Source of the DNA: Butyrivibrio sp. AE2015
Lineage (GTDB): Bacteria > Bacillota > Clostridia > Lachnospirales > Lachnospiraceae
DNA: 64,000 bases
Assembly: GCF_000420825.1 (NCBI RefSeq)
Contig: NZ_ATVR01000015.1
Span: 20,948-84,947, forward strand
Reading direction: 5' to 3'
Shown here: piece after piece, positions 57,571 through 64,000 of the stretch
How the letters are laid out: each line of letters starts with the position of its first letter
How positions within the stretch are numbered: the first letter of the stretch is position 1
Made by a program: the position numbers and the translations under genes
Notes under the pieces: generated by a model
What the model was told of the DNA's origin: nothing
Database searches by the model: none
The model's input: the letters and a program-made list of their open reading frames with translations, nothing else

Positions 57571-57599
57571 ATCATATGAATAATTGTTCATATGTTTAA
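57571..57599 (-). promoter_or_regulatory. arsR operon promoter with ArsR/SmtB operator
   Basis: Perfect arms CATATGAA (57573-57580) and TTCATATG (57587-57594) around TAATTG form the usual SmtB/CzrA-type site. On the minus strand -35 TTAAAC (57599-57594) and -10 TATGAT (57576-57571) are 17 bases apart, so the site covers the whole spacer. Confidence 0.85.
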
Positions 57600-57638
57600 T
57601 ATAAAACCCCTTCCCCCATTTGTCAACAACTATTATTT

Positions 57639-57678
57639 CAAAAAAAACTCCGCCAGCCTTTTAAAAAGCTGACGGAGT
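57639..57678 (-). terminator. Terminator of the 5'-nucleotidase gene
   Basis: ACTCCGCCAGC and GCTGACGGAGT (57647-57678) pair with one mismatch; on the minus strand TTTTTTTT follows. Confidence 0.88.
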
Positions 57679-57698
57679 CATGATCTCTAATATAAAAC

Positions 57699-59354
57699 TT
57701 ATTTAATTATTGTAATATCACCTCTTGGAGAAGCATATGAACTTCCGATAACACCATGAAGCTCAGTCTTGATATAATCAATAAGTGCCTCATCAACCGG
57801 AATTCCAGTATCAAAGCTTGTTCCTGAACTACTGAAGCAATAATATGTATCTCCACCTACAGAAATGAAGTTGTTTGTTACAACAGCATATGTATCTGTC
57901 TTGGAGAATGGCTGTCCATTTATACTCTCAATTGTTACTCTGTTTATGCTGCTTGGCTTGTGATAAGTTGAGTCTGGATAAATAGGACCTGCTGCAAAGG
58001 ACTTGGTTGTATTGATCGTAAATTTAATTCCACTAGTCTGAGGGAAACCTCCAACAGGCTCTGGTGTGCAGAATGTTGAAGCTTCTAACGCTTCAAGGAG
58101 CTGTTCTCCTGTAACATATACTACAGTTACTGTATTTCCGAACGGAAGAACTGCATTCACATCCTTCTTTGAAACATTGCCGGCACTAATAGGAGCTCTT
58201 AAACCACCACCATTTGTAAGTGCGATGACATGTGCAGGATCAACTGATACTGAACCTTCATTCTTAAGAATTGTCCAAAGGATAGCATCTGATACAAGAT
58301 TTCCCATGTTTGTTTCTTCTGTTCTGTTGCCTGGTGCCTTATTACCATTGAGATCAACTTCACTCGTTGCAAATGCTACATTGTACTCATTATCAATTTT
58401 CTTAATAATATCTGTAGCAACTGCATTTGTAACTACTTCCGGCTGAAGTTTGTCATAGTTAAGAAGATAACTGTCTTCTACAGACTTACTTGCATTGTCT
58501 ATCATAACAACACCAAGAGTCTGGAGTTTTGTACCTGTAGATGTAACAGGATCAACAGTGTTTGCTGCCGACATTACTGTATGCGAGTGACCATCGATAA
58601 CAACATCAATACCCTTTGTCTTTTCATAGAAAATATCACTGCTATTGCCTTCTCTTGCAGCTTCCAGATCAACGCCAAGATGTGTAAGACATATAACAAG
58701 GTCTGCCCCCTGTGCCTTGAGCTCATTTACCTGGGCCTGGCCACATGCATAGAGCGCATCCTTTGAAAGGAATGTAAGCCCCTTTACATAAACAGGATTT
58801 GACTTAGTCTGTGTCTCAGGAGTAACCACTCCAAAGAAGCCAAGTTTCATACCTGACTTAGTAGTATACATTGCATTTGGTACGAAGATTGAATTGCCAT
58901 TTTCATCCAATACATTGGCACAGATAGTCTTAAACTTAGCAATCTTTATATCTGCCTTAAGCTGATCTAAGCCATAGTCAAACTCGTGGTTTCCTATTGT
59001 AGCAAAATCATAACCGGCAGCATTCATAACAGTAATAGCGTCTGCGCCTTTTGACATATTGACATAAGGCGTTCCCTGTATATAATCTCCGGCATCAACA
59101 AGGAGAACTTCTGCCCCTCTTTTTTGGAAATTTTCCTTAACAGATGCAATGTAAGGATAACGTCCAACTGCTCCATGTACATCGTTAGTGTGGAGAATTA
59201 CTGTCTTGCCGGAAAGATCAGCAGGAACATCGGCAATTGATTTTACCTCAGCAACCACATTCGTTGCTTTTGAAGTAACTGCAGTTACATTAGCCGTAAG
59301 AACAAGCGCTAATGCAAGTAGAACTGAAATAGAACCTTTTAGAATACGTTTCAT
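57699..59354 (-). CDS. Secreted 5'-nucleotidase / bifunctional UDP-sugar hydrolase family
   Basis: A 551-residue exported enzyme with an N-terminal signal peptide (MKRILKGSISVLLALALVLTANVTAVTS). The metallophosphatase domain has ILHTNDVHGAVG, DAGDYIQGT, TIGNHEFDYG, CLTHLG and DGHSHT; the C-terminal substrate domain has NMGNLVSDAILW, LTNGGGLRAPI and GGFPQTSGIKF. It removes phosphate from nucleotides outside the cell so that nucleosides can be taken up. There is no sorting motif, so it is free or loosely wall-bound. GGGGG precedes the ATG. The gene stands alone with a palindrome in its leader. Confidence 0.93.
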   Translation of the reverse strand: MKRILKGSISVLLALALVLTANVTAVTSKATNVVAEVKSIADVPADLSGKTVILHTNDVHGAVGRYPYIASVKENFQKRGAEVLLVDAGDYIQGTPYVNMSKGADAITVMNAAGYDFATIGNHEFDYGLDQLKADIKIAKFKTICANVLDENGNSIFVPNAMYTTKSGMKLGFFGVVTPETQTKSNPVYVKGLTFLSKDALYACGQAQVNELKAQGADLVICLTHLGVDLEAAREGNSSDIFYEKTKGIDVVIDGHSHTVMSAANTVDPVTSTGTKLQTLGVVMIDNASKSVEDSYLLNYDKLQPEVVTNAVATDIIKKIDNEYNVAFATSEVDLNGNKAPGNRTEETNMGNLVSDAILWTILKNEGSVSVDPAHVIALTNGGGLRAPISAGNVSKKDVNAVLPFGNTVTVVYVTGEQLLEALEASTFCTPEPVGGFPQTSGIKFTINTTKSFAAGPIYPDSTYHKPSSINRVTIESINGQPFSKTDTYAVVTNNFISVGGDTYYCFSSSGTSFDTGIPVDEALIDYIKTELHGVIGSSYASPRGDITIIK

Positions 59355-59368
59355 ACATAACCCCCTTT

Positions 59369-59397
59369 GTATAATATTAAAGCGATTAATATTATAC
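59369..59397 (-). promoter_or_regulatory. Perfect 12-base palindrome in the 5'-nucleotidase promoter region
   Basis: GTATAATATTAA (59369-59380) and TTAATATTATAC (59386-59397) around AGCGA. The minus-strand TATAAT (59396-59391) within the arm is a good -10, so the palindrome lies at the transcription start and may be an operator; no clear -35 is seen. Confidence 0.5.
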
Positions 59398-59420
59398 TAT
59401 TATTTGTTGTTTAATGTATA

Positions 59421-59442
59421 CTTTATATGAGTAGTAAGCTAT
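59421..59442 (-). repeat. 22-base repeat, copy A
   Basis: The reverse complement of this segment (ending CTACTCATATAAAG) is identical to 63561-63582. The two copies face each other around the acyltransferase-ligase cassette. Confidence 0.8.
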
Positions 59443-59467
59443 AAATCGTAAGCTATAAATTCGTAAG
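59434..59467 (+). repeat. Short tandem repeat
   Basis: GTAAGCTATAAATC, GTAAGCTATAAATTC and a partial GTAAG follow one another. The first unit overlaps the 22-base repeat. Confidence 0.8.
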
Positions 59468-59491
59468 TGCCCTATCTGTCAACAAAAATAT

Positions 59492-60424
59492 CTATTTCCC
59501 AAACAAGAAAGCATTATTGATGTTTGGCTGGATCCTGTCCATGAATGAATACACATCATCCGCATCAACAAAGCCCTCCGGCTTGAACATACTTGCCTTC
59601 ACGTCATCCATAGTCCAAGTGTATGAGGCATCCATAGCAAATACATCATGCAGGAAGTCATCATATGCCGTGTCCTTGACATCTTGCCTGTTTACACTTG
59701 GTAAAGCTTCGATTATCTCCCACTTAAGGGTTGCCATTCTATCCCTGAGTTCGCTTGTCAGCTTATATCTTTCAGCATAGTCGCATCCCTCGTAGCTGAT
59801 GTTGGCGCCTACATTTGCATAATACTTGTTTTTATCCCGATGTAATGCAATAGGAACAATGTCAGCACCACAGGTTATTGCAAGCTCAACAGCTCCAGCA
59901 TACAGATGATTCAGAAGAGCATTGGGGCTTACATCCTGCGCCCCCTCAGGATATATCAGGAGATTGCCTCCCTTCTTAAGCAGATCAGCCATCCTTGCTT
60001 TGGCTGCTTTTCGATCCTCTTTGTACTGTGTATCAAGCATTATCGCCCCATTTATCTCAAGTAGCGCTCCATCAAAGTTTTTGTATAGTTCCCTTGGGTC
60101 ACCAACAACCACCCAGCATGGATCATGGATTGTTAAAAGAGACATCTCTGCATCAGCTCCACCAATATGAGTCGCACAGAATATGATTGGCTTTTTTGTT
60201 TTTGTACGGGCATCGTTAATAACCGTCAGTCTCTTTCCAGCAATATACTGATCACACCACAGAAGTGGCATAAGTATGCGGTGTGCAACGGAATGAAGCG
60301 GGATTCTTTTTACCCCGTCCTCGCCTTCTCTGAATCTTTCAATGCGCTGTCTGCGACAATATTCTTCACAAGCTTTCTGATCTAGCGAAAGCATGTAAAT
60401 AAATGATTTCAGTGACTCGAACAT
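59492..60424 (-). CDS. 1-acylglycerol-3-phosphate acyltransferase-like protein (copy 2)
   Basis: A 310-residue protein of the PlsC-like acyltransferase group. The catalytic HX4D is CATHIGGADAEMS (about residue 85) and the second motif is LLIYPEGAQDVSPNAL, followed by GAVELAITCGADIVPIAL. There is no obvious membrane helix beyond a hydrophobic stretch near the N-terminus (FIYMLSLD). It is a paralogue of the next gene upstream over its whole length, with the same ends (SFIYMLSL...NNAFLF). The acceptor is unknown. The ATG at 60424 (GGGGGA six bases upstream) is chosen over a TTG at 60451. Confidence 0.85.
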   Translation of the reverse strand: MFESLKSFIYMLSLDQKACEEYCRRQRIERFREGEDGVKRIPLHSVAHRILMPLLWCDQYIAGKRLTVINDARTKTKKPIIFCATHIGGADAEMSLLTIHDPCWVVVGDPRELYKNFDGALLEINGAIMLDTQYKEDRKAAKARMADLLKKGGNLLIYPEGAQDVSPNALLNHLYAGAVELAITCGADIVPIALHRDKNKYYANVGANISYEGCDYAERYKLTSELRDRMATLKWEIIEALPSVNRQDVKDTAYDDFLHDVFAMDASYTWTMDDVKASMFKPEGFVDADDVYSFMDRIQPNINNAFLFGK

Positions 60425-60483
60425 CTTATGTCCCCCAACATGACCGAACAATGTTTTCTTCTAAAATCCATTTAATTTTGGTT

Positions 60484-61443
60484 TTAGCTGTTATAGACAA
60501 AAGCTCTTTTGTCAAACAAAAATGCATTATTCAAATTAGGAACAAGTAAATTCTGATGAGAAAATACATCAGATGGATCTGTTATATCTTTTGGATGAAA
60601 CGCTTCTTCCTGTATATCTTCTACAGTAAGTGAGTATTCCGCATTCAATGAAAGTATACTGCTTATGAAATCGTCATATGCTGACCCTGATACATCTCTA
60701 CGAGATAGCATCGGAAACCGCTCAATAATATCCCACTTTAACGAAGCCATGCAGTTTCTAAGTTCACCTGTAAGAGCAAATCTATCTTCGATCGTATGAC
60801 CTTCGTAGCTTATATTCTCTCCCAGGGCAATATAGTAGTCATCGTCCTTCCTACATATAGCCATCGGTACAATTTCTGCGCCACAGGTAATTGCCAGTTC
60901 AACGGCCCCAGCGTACAGGTGCCCTACAAGTGCATTGGCACTGATATTCTGGACACCTTCTGGAAACAGCAGCAGATTCCCGCCTTTTTTAAGCAGAGCG
61001 ATCATCTGGGCTTTAGCGGCTCTTCTGTCTTCCTTATGCATCACATCAAGTGGTATCCAGCCATTCATTCTGAGCATCATACCATTGATGTCCTTGTACA
61101 GCTCATGTGGATCTCCAAGCACAATCCAGCATGGACTCTTTATTGCAAGAAAAGACATTTCAATATCTACACCACCTATATGAGTAGGACAGAAAATAAT
61201 AGGACGTGATGTCTTTTTTCTGTCATCTCTGACTACATGCAGTCGTCGACCTGTCAGCCTCATCTCTGCTCTCATAAGTTGCACCAGTATATGATGTGCA
61301 AACGAATGTAGTTGCAGATGTTCGACATGTCCTCCATAGGTATGGTAGCGTTCCAATCGCTTTTCGCGGCAGTATATCTCATAGTCTGGTTTTGGCAGAG
61401 ATAACATATAAATGAATGATCTCAGATCTCGTAAAACATTCAT
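60484..61443 (-). CDS. 1-acylglycerol-3-phosphate acyltransferase-like protein (copy 1)
   Basis: A 319-residue paralogue of the gene downstream, clearly a tandem duplication. Motifs: CPTHIGGVDIEMS (HX4D), LLLFPEGVQNISANAL, GAVELAITCGAEIVPMAI. The two copies have kept the active site but drifted elsewhere (acceptor-side stretches HRDKNKYYANVG versus CRKDDDYYIALG), so different acyl donors or acceptors are possible. AGGAG lies 13 bases before the ATG. It follows the acyl-AMP ligase gene by 34 bases, and the three genes look like an operon. Confidence 0.86.
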   Translation of the reverse strand: MNVLRDLRSFIYMLSLPKPDYEIYCREKRLERYHTYGGHVEHLQLHSFAHHILVQLMRAEMRLTGRRLHVVRDDRKKTSRPIIFCPTHIGGVDIEMSFLAIKSPCWIVLGDPHELYKDINGMMLRMNGWIPLDVMHKEDRRAAKAQMIALLKKGGNLLLFPEGVQNISANALVGHLYAGAVELAITCGAEIVPMAICRKDDDYYIALGENISYEGHTIEDRFALTGELRNCMASLKWDIIERFPMLSRRDVSGSAYDDFISSILSLNAEYSLTVEDIQEEAFHPKDITDPSDVFSHQNLLVPNLNNAFLFDKRAFVYNS

Positions 61444-61477
61444 GTTCTAGTCGCTACTCCTAAATAGGCATTTTAGG

Positions 61478-63196
61478 TTACATAGCCTCTTTTTCCAGGG
61501 CTCGGTAGTCCACTTTTCCTCTTGGGGTCCGTGGCAGATCATCAACAAATTCTAGTTCTTCTGGTACCATATATTCGGGTAAATTTTGTACACAAGCTTC
61601 CTGGATCTCTTTTTTCGCTTTGCCTTTATCGGCCTTTTCTCCAAGCAGAACAAATGCCTTAGGGTAATATATACGGTTTTTATCTGGAACCCCAACTACG
61701 CAACATAACTCCACCGTTTCAAGCGCATCTATTACTTTCTCTATTCGGTCAGGGAACATCTTTGTTACCTGACCATCACGACCTTTTGTCATTATGATTC
61801 GTTTAATTCTGCCGGTAACGTATATGATTCCATCAGAGTCAATATATCCCAAGTCTCCCGTATGAAGCCATCTATCACCATCAGAATGTATTCTAACGAC
61901 GCTGTCAGTGGCCTCCTGATTGTTGAAATACCCCAACATCATTGTAGGCCCATTGAAACATAGTTCCCCCTCTTTTCCATAAGGCAGTTCTTTTCCTGTC
62001 TCTGGATCTTCAACACGACAATTGATTTTAACCAGAGGAATTCCCACACTTCCCAATGGATTACACTCAGGAAAAGATTGAGACGCAGCAGCCATAAGTT
62101 CTGTGGAGCCCAGGCCCTTACAAAGTTTTGTTTTGGAACCGCAACTTAACAAGTAACGGTTTATCTCATCTTCTTTTTCTTCTGTCATGCCCTCTCCACC
62201 GTAGTATATATGCTCAAAGCATGACATATCGGCGCGTTCATTTTTATCCAATGCTGCCATCCAATACGCTGGAATTGAAAGGACTACGGTTGGCTTATAC
62301 TTGTTTACATAACTTGCAAATCTATCAGCGTCATACTTCGGTAAAAGAACACACTTATAACCTATGCTGAGCATAGCAAGTGTTCCTTCTACAAGACTAT
62401 AATTGACAAACGGTGGCAAAACCACAAGAGAACATCCATTACGGTCATGCTCAAATCCGCATACAATCTGGTACATAAGAGCATTCAAACTATAATCCGA
62501 GCACATTACTCCCTTTGGAGTTCCAGTCGTTCCGCCTGTATGAGAAATAATAGCCATCTCATGGCAGTCTTTTTTGACTTCTCTTACTTCTGTCCCAATC
62601 CCCTCTTTTATAAAGTTCTTCCAGCTTTGAAAAACTTTTCCGTCTAGTTTGGGCTTTTTAACCTTCAGATTATATGCAGCTTTCAAATGTAGCGGAAGGG
62701 AATCCCCAGGTGATACAACAATAACCTTTTCAACTGTAGATTTTGCTATTTCACTAGAAATGGCATCGAATGCACCATCAAAGATTACAGCAATCCTACC
62801 CTTAACCTCATTAAAATAATAAAGAGTCTCTTCTGTTCCCGCCAGCGGGTGGATCATATTTGCTACGGCGCCTATCTTATTAAGAGCATACACACAGTAA
62901 AGCGCTTCTGGAATACTAGGAAGGGCAACTGTAACAATCTCTTTTTCTTTGACACCAGCCTTCAGAAAAGCTGCCGCCGTCTTATCTATGTTTTCAAAGA
63001 GCTCGCCATATGTAATCTTCCGCCCCATGTAGTTTATGGCGATATCCTTTGGATAGTTTTTGTTGTTCTCATACATGTACTCAAAAATCGTACACTCAGG
63101 AAGCTTCGCATTTATAGCTTCTTCACTGTAGTACTTAAGCCATGGCTTATCAATTGATGGATACCCAGTCAGTTCCCCTGTCTGTCTGTCAAGCAT
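61478..63196 (-). CDS. AMP-forming acyl-CoA synthetase/ligase
   Basis: A 572-residue adenylate-forming enzyme: ISHTGGTTGTPKGVM (about residue 225), GLGSTELMAAASQ (A5), WLHTGDLGYIDSDG (A7), GRIKRIIMTKGRDGQ (A8, DGQ instead of GEN) and PRTPRGKVDYRALEK (A10 with catalytic Lys). It activates a carboxylic, probably fatty, acid. The two acyltransferases encoded behind it are the likely users of the acyl-CoA or acyl-AMP. The ATG at 63196 with GGAGGAG nine bases upstream is chosen over a TTG at 63223. Confidence 0.88.
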   Translation of the reverse strand: MLDRQTGELTGYPSIDKPWLKYYSEEAINAKLPECTIFEYMYENNKNYPKDIAINYMGRKITYGELFENIDKTAAAFLKAGVKEKEIVTVALPSIPEALYCVYALNKIGAVANMIHPLAGTEETLYYFNEVKGRIAVIFDGAFDAISSEIAKSTVEKVIVVSPGDSLPLHLKAAYNLKVKKPKLDGKVFQSWKNFIKEGIGTEVREVKKDCHEMAIISHTGGTTGTPKGVMCSDYSLNALMYQIVCGFEHDRNGCSLVVLPPFVNYSLVEGTLAMLSIGYKCVLLPKYDADRFASYVNKYKPTVVLSIPAYWMAALDKNERADMSCFEHIYYGGEGMTEEKEDEINRYLLSCGSKTKLCKGLGSTELMAAASQSFPECNPLGSVGIPLVKINCRVEDPETGKELPYGKEGELCFNGPTMMLGYFNNQEATDSVVRIHSDGDRWLHTGDLGYIDSDGIIYVTGRIKRIIMTKGRDGQVTKMFPDRIEKVIDALETVELCCVVGVPDKNRIYYPKAFVLLGEKADKGKAKKEIQEACVQNLPEYMVPEELEFVDDLPRTPRGKVDYRALEKEAM

Positions 63197-63304
63197 TGTC
63201 TTTCTCCTCCACACACTTGTCAAATTCTATATCCACTCGTTTTTCATTATGTTTACAAACGATTATTCGTATAAAATTTCTATAAACTCCCTAATAAATA
63301 TAGC

Positions 63305-63511
63305 TTAATCATTTAATGATTTCAATTGGATATTCAACGATTGCTCACATCTAGTGTTCCACAAATCTATCAACTCATTTAAAGAGCTGCATTTGGTCGC
63401 CAGGTTCCGACACAGGCAATTTTCATTGTGGCATTTTATACGGAGGATATCCTTCTCATACTCATACAAATATGATATTTCTTGGACTAAATACAAAGGA
63501 GGAGGATACAT
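63305..63511 (-). pseudogene. Remnant resembling a Lar-like restriction alleviation zinc-ribbon protein
   Basis: A 68-codon frame whose end, IKCHNENCLCRNLATKCSS followed by LNELIDLWNTRCEQ, resembles the C-terminal half of Lar-like phage proteins (second CxxC knuckle, then an Ala/Glu-rich helix and WNTR). The first CPxCG knuckle is missing, and no ribosome binding site precedes the ATG at 63511, so I read it as a decayed fragment. It overlaps the start of the plus-strand small ORF by two bases. The rest of 63197-63304 is AT-rich with no clear signal. Confidence 0.35.
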
Positions 63512-63638
63512 GAATAGTATGACAAACTACTGTGCTTTTAGCAAAAACCATAAATGTATCATAGCTTACTACTCATATAAAGACTTAATTTTTTGCAAGC
63601 ACAGCAGACGAACTGAAAGTGTAGGTATAGTGATGTGA
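63510..63638 (+). CDS. Unrecognised 42-residue cysteine-containing small ORF
   Basis: Strong ribosome binding site AAAGGAGGAGG four bases before the ATG. The product, MNSMTNYCAFSKNHKCIIAY... ending SRRTESVGIVM, has three cysteines (C8, C16, C29) and is basic. I do not recognise a family. Its second half contains the 22-base repeat copy B and the left arm of the ~200-base palindrome. On the other arm the opposite strand encodes a similar stretch (RRRIESVDIAL), which suggests that both arms derive from one coding sequence. It may be a small gene or a remnant. Confidence 0.4.
   Translation: MNSMTNYCAFSKNHKCIIAYYSYKDLIFCKHSRRTESVGIVM
63561..63582 (+). repeat. 22-base repeat, copy B
   Basis: Identical to the reverse complement of 59421-59442; lies inside the 42-residue ORF. 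Confidence 0.8.
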
Positions 63639-63806
63639 ATGATTTATTTTGAAATGATGATAAATGGATATAAATAAACCCACAAAAGACTTGTGTTCTG
63701 AATAAGTATGAAACAAGTCTTTTGTGGGTGTTTTATGTCCAATTTATCACATTGAAAAATATCAGAGTGAACAGAGCTATATCTACACTTTCAATTCGTC
63801 TGCGTC
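63600..63806. repeat. About 200-base imperfect palindrome
   Basis: Outer arms: GACGAACTGAAAGTGTAG (from 63608) versus CTACACTTTCAATTCGTC (to 63801), each extended several bases. Middle: ATAAATGGATATAAA versus TTTATGTCCAATTTAT. Centre: the perfect 17-base hairpin at 63678-63729. It looks like a MITE-type element or a tail-to-tail duplication. Confidence 0.6.
63678..63729. terminator. Perfect 17-base hairpin, probable bidirectional terminator
   Basis: ACCCACAAAAGACTTGT (63678-63694) and ACAAGTCTTTTGTGGGT (63713-63729) are exact complements. T-rich DNA follows on both strands, and converging coding regions lie on either side. Confidence 0.7.
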
Positions 63807-63834
63807 CGTTTACAATAAAGTATGTTTTATGAAG

Positions 63835-64000
63835 TTATATTTCATCTATACTGTCAACAATATATGCCTCATCAACTGTTGCAAACTTTCCATTTTCAAC
63901 AGTAAGTGAAAAAACTGCATATGCAAAGGCCTCACCATCTTCTTCGTCATACTGAGCTACAAAGATCTTTGTAGTACCATCCTGAATGATAGGAAGATTT
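63835..64000 (-). CDS. C-terminal part of an unidentified protein (cut by window edge)
   Basis: An open frame runs in from the right edge for 54 codons to a TAA at 63837-63835. The visible end reads ...PIIQDGTTKIFVAQYDEEDGE, then AFAYAVFSLTVENGKFATVD and EAYIVDSIDEI. It is acidic, with beta-strand-like alternation. I do not recognise the family. The hairpin at 63678-63729 lies downstream and would end its transcript. Confidence 0.65.
   Translation of the reverse strand, partial: NLPIIQDGTTKIFVAQYDEEDGEAFAYAVFSLTVENGKFATVDEAYIVDSIDEI

Noticed and set aside
63190..63235. TTGACA on the minus strand as a -35 element of the acyl-AMP ligase gene
   Set aside because: It lies only about 25 bases before the start codon, directly next to the ribosome binding site, so no -10 would fit.

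Overview
The window looks like chromosomal DNA of a low-GC, strictly anaerobic Firmicute, most likely a rumen or gut Lachnospiraceae close to Butyrivibrio/Pseudobutyrivibrio. This rests on gene content and order (mre/PBP2/rodA/mgsA behind a mutS-mutL-miaA block, DUF1292, DUF975, a class D type sortase with an LAKTG substrate, ferredoxin-dependent 2-oxoacid chemistry), on AT-rich intergenic DNA and on AGGAGG-type ribosome binding sites. No species call is possible from the sequence alone. I saw no rRNA, tRNA, CRISPR array, transposase or prophage module.

Left part (1-18.9 kb): an almost unbroken minus-strand run, read right to left: a GlgX-like protein without its catalytic acids, pepT, miaB, mutS, mutL, miaA, a PLP lyase, then radC, an MreB homologue, mreC, mreD, PBP2, rodA and the start of mgsA. 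Genes overlap by 1-17 bases or lie within a few tens of bases of each other, so translation is probably coupled. The right part of this run handles DNA and tRNA maintenance, the left part builds the side wall.

18.9-29.5 kb: short units. DUF1292 converges on a UvrD-type helicase and their coding ends overlap; gltX; dut; a divergent TetR / membrane-anchored TIM-barrel pair around an inverted repeat; and a copper module (csoR-copA) with a clear CsoR operator in its promoter. A DUF975 membrane protein and an unrecognised 58-residue protein follow.

29.5-39.6 kb: an aryl-acid metabolism region. An AMP-forming acyl-CoA ligase, an operon iorA-iorB-paaK-like-ACT, and a sodium/solute symporter followed by GNAT and FIST-GGDEF genes. 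A related sequence, with core CTTTA-N-C-R-CTTTAAA, lies in the promoter region of all three units and suggests one regulon. My reading is uptake, activation and reductive carboxylation (or the reverse) of arylacetates and aryl 2-oxoacids.

39.6-48 kb: a MATE transporter fused to a GHKL ATPase domain, a sortase with a ~1640-residue adhesin as its likely substrate, and a transaldolase. 48-57.6 kb: a minus-strand series starting with an ArsR repressor, a free metal-binding domain and a zinc/cadmium ATPase that lacks that domain, then a serine hydrolase, purine nucleoside phosphorylase, a membrane-anchored MutS-like ATPase, RNase H, a phosphoesterase and a lipoprotein. 57.6-64 kb: a secreted 5'-nucleotidase, two paralogous acyltransferases with an acyl-AMP ligase, and a repeat-rich end holding a Lar-like gene remnant, a 42-codon ORF, a ~200-base imperfect palindrome and the end of an unidentified gene.
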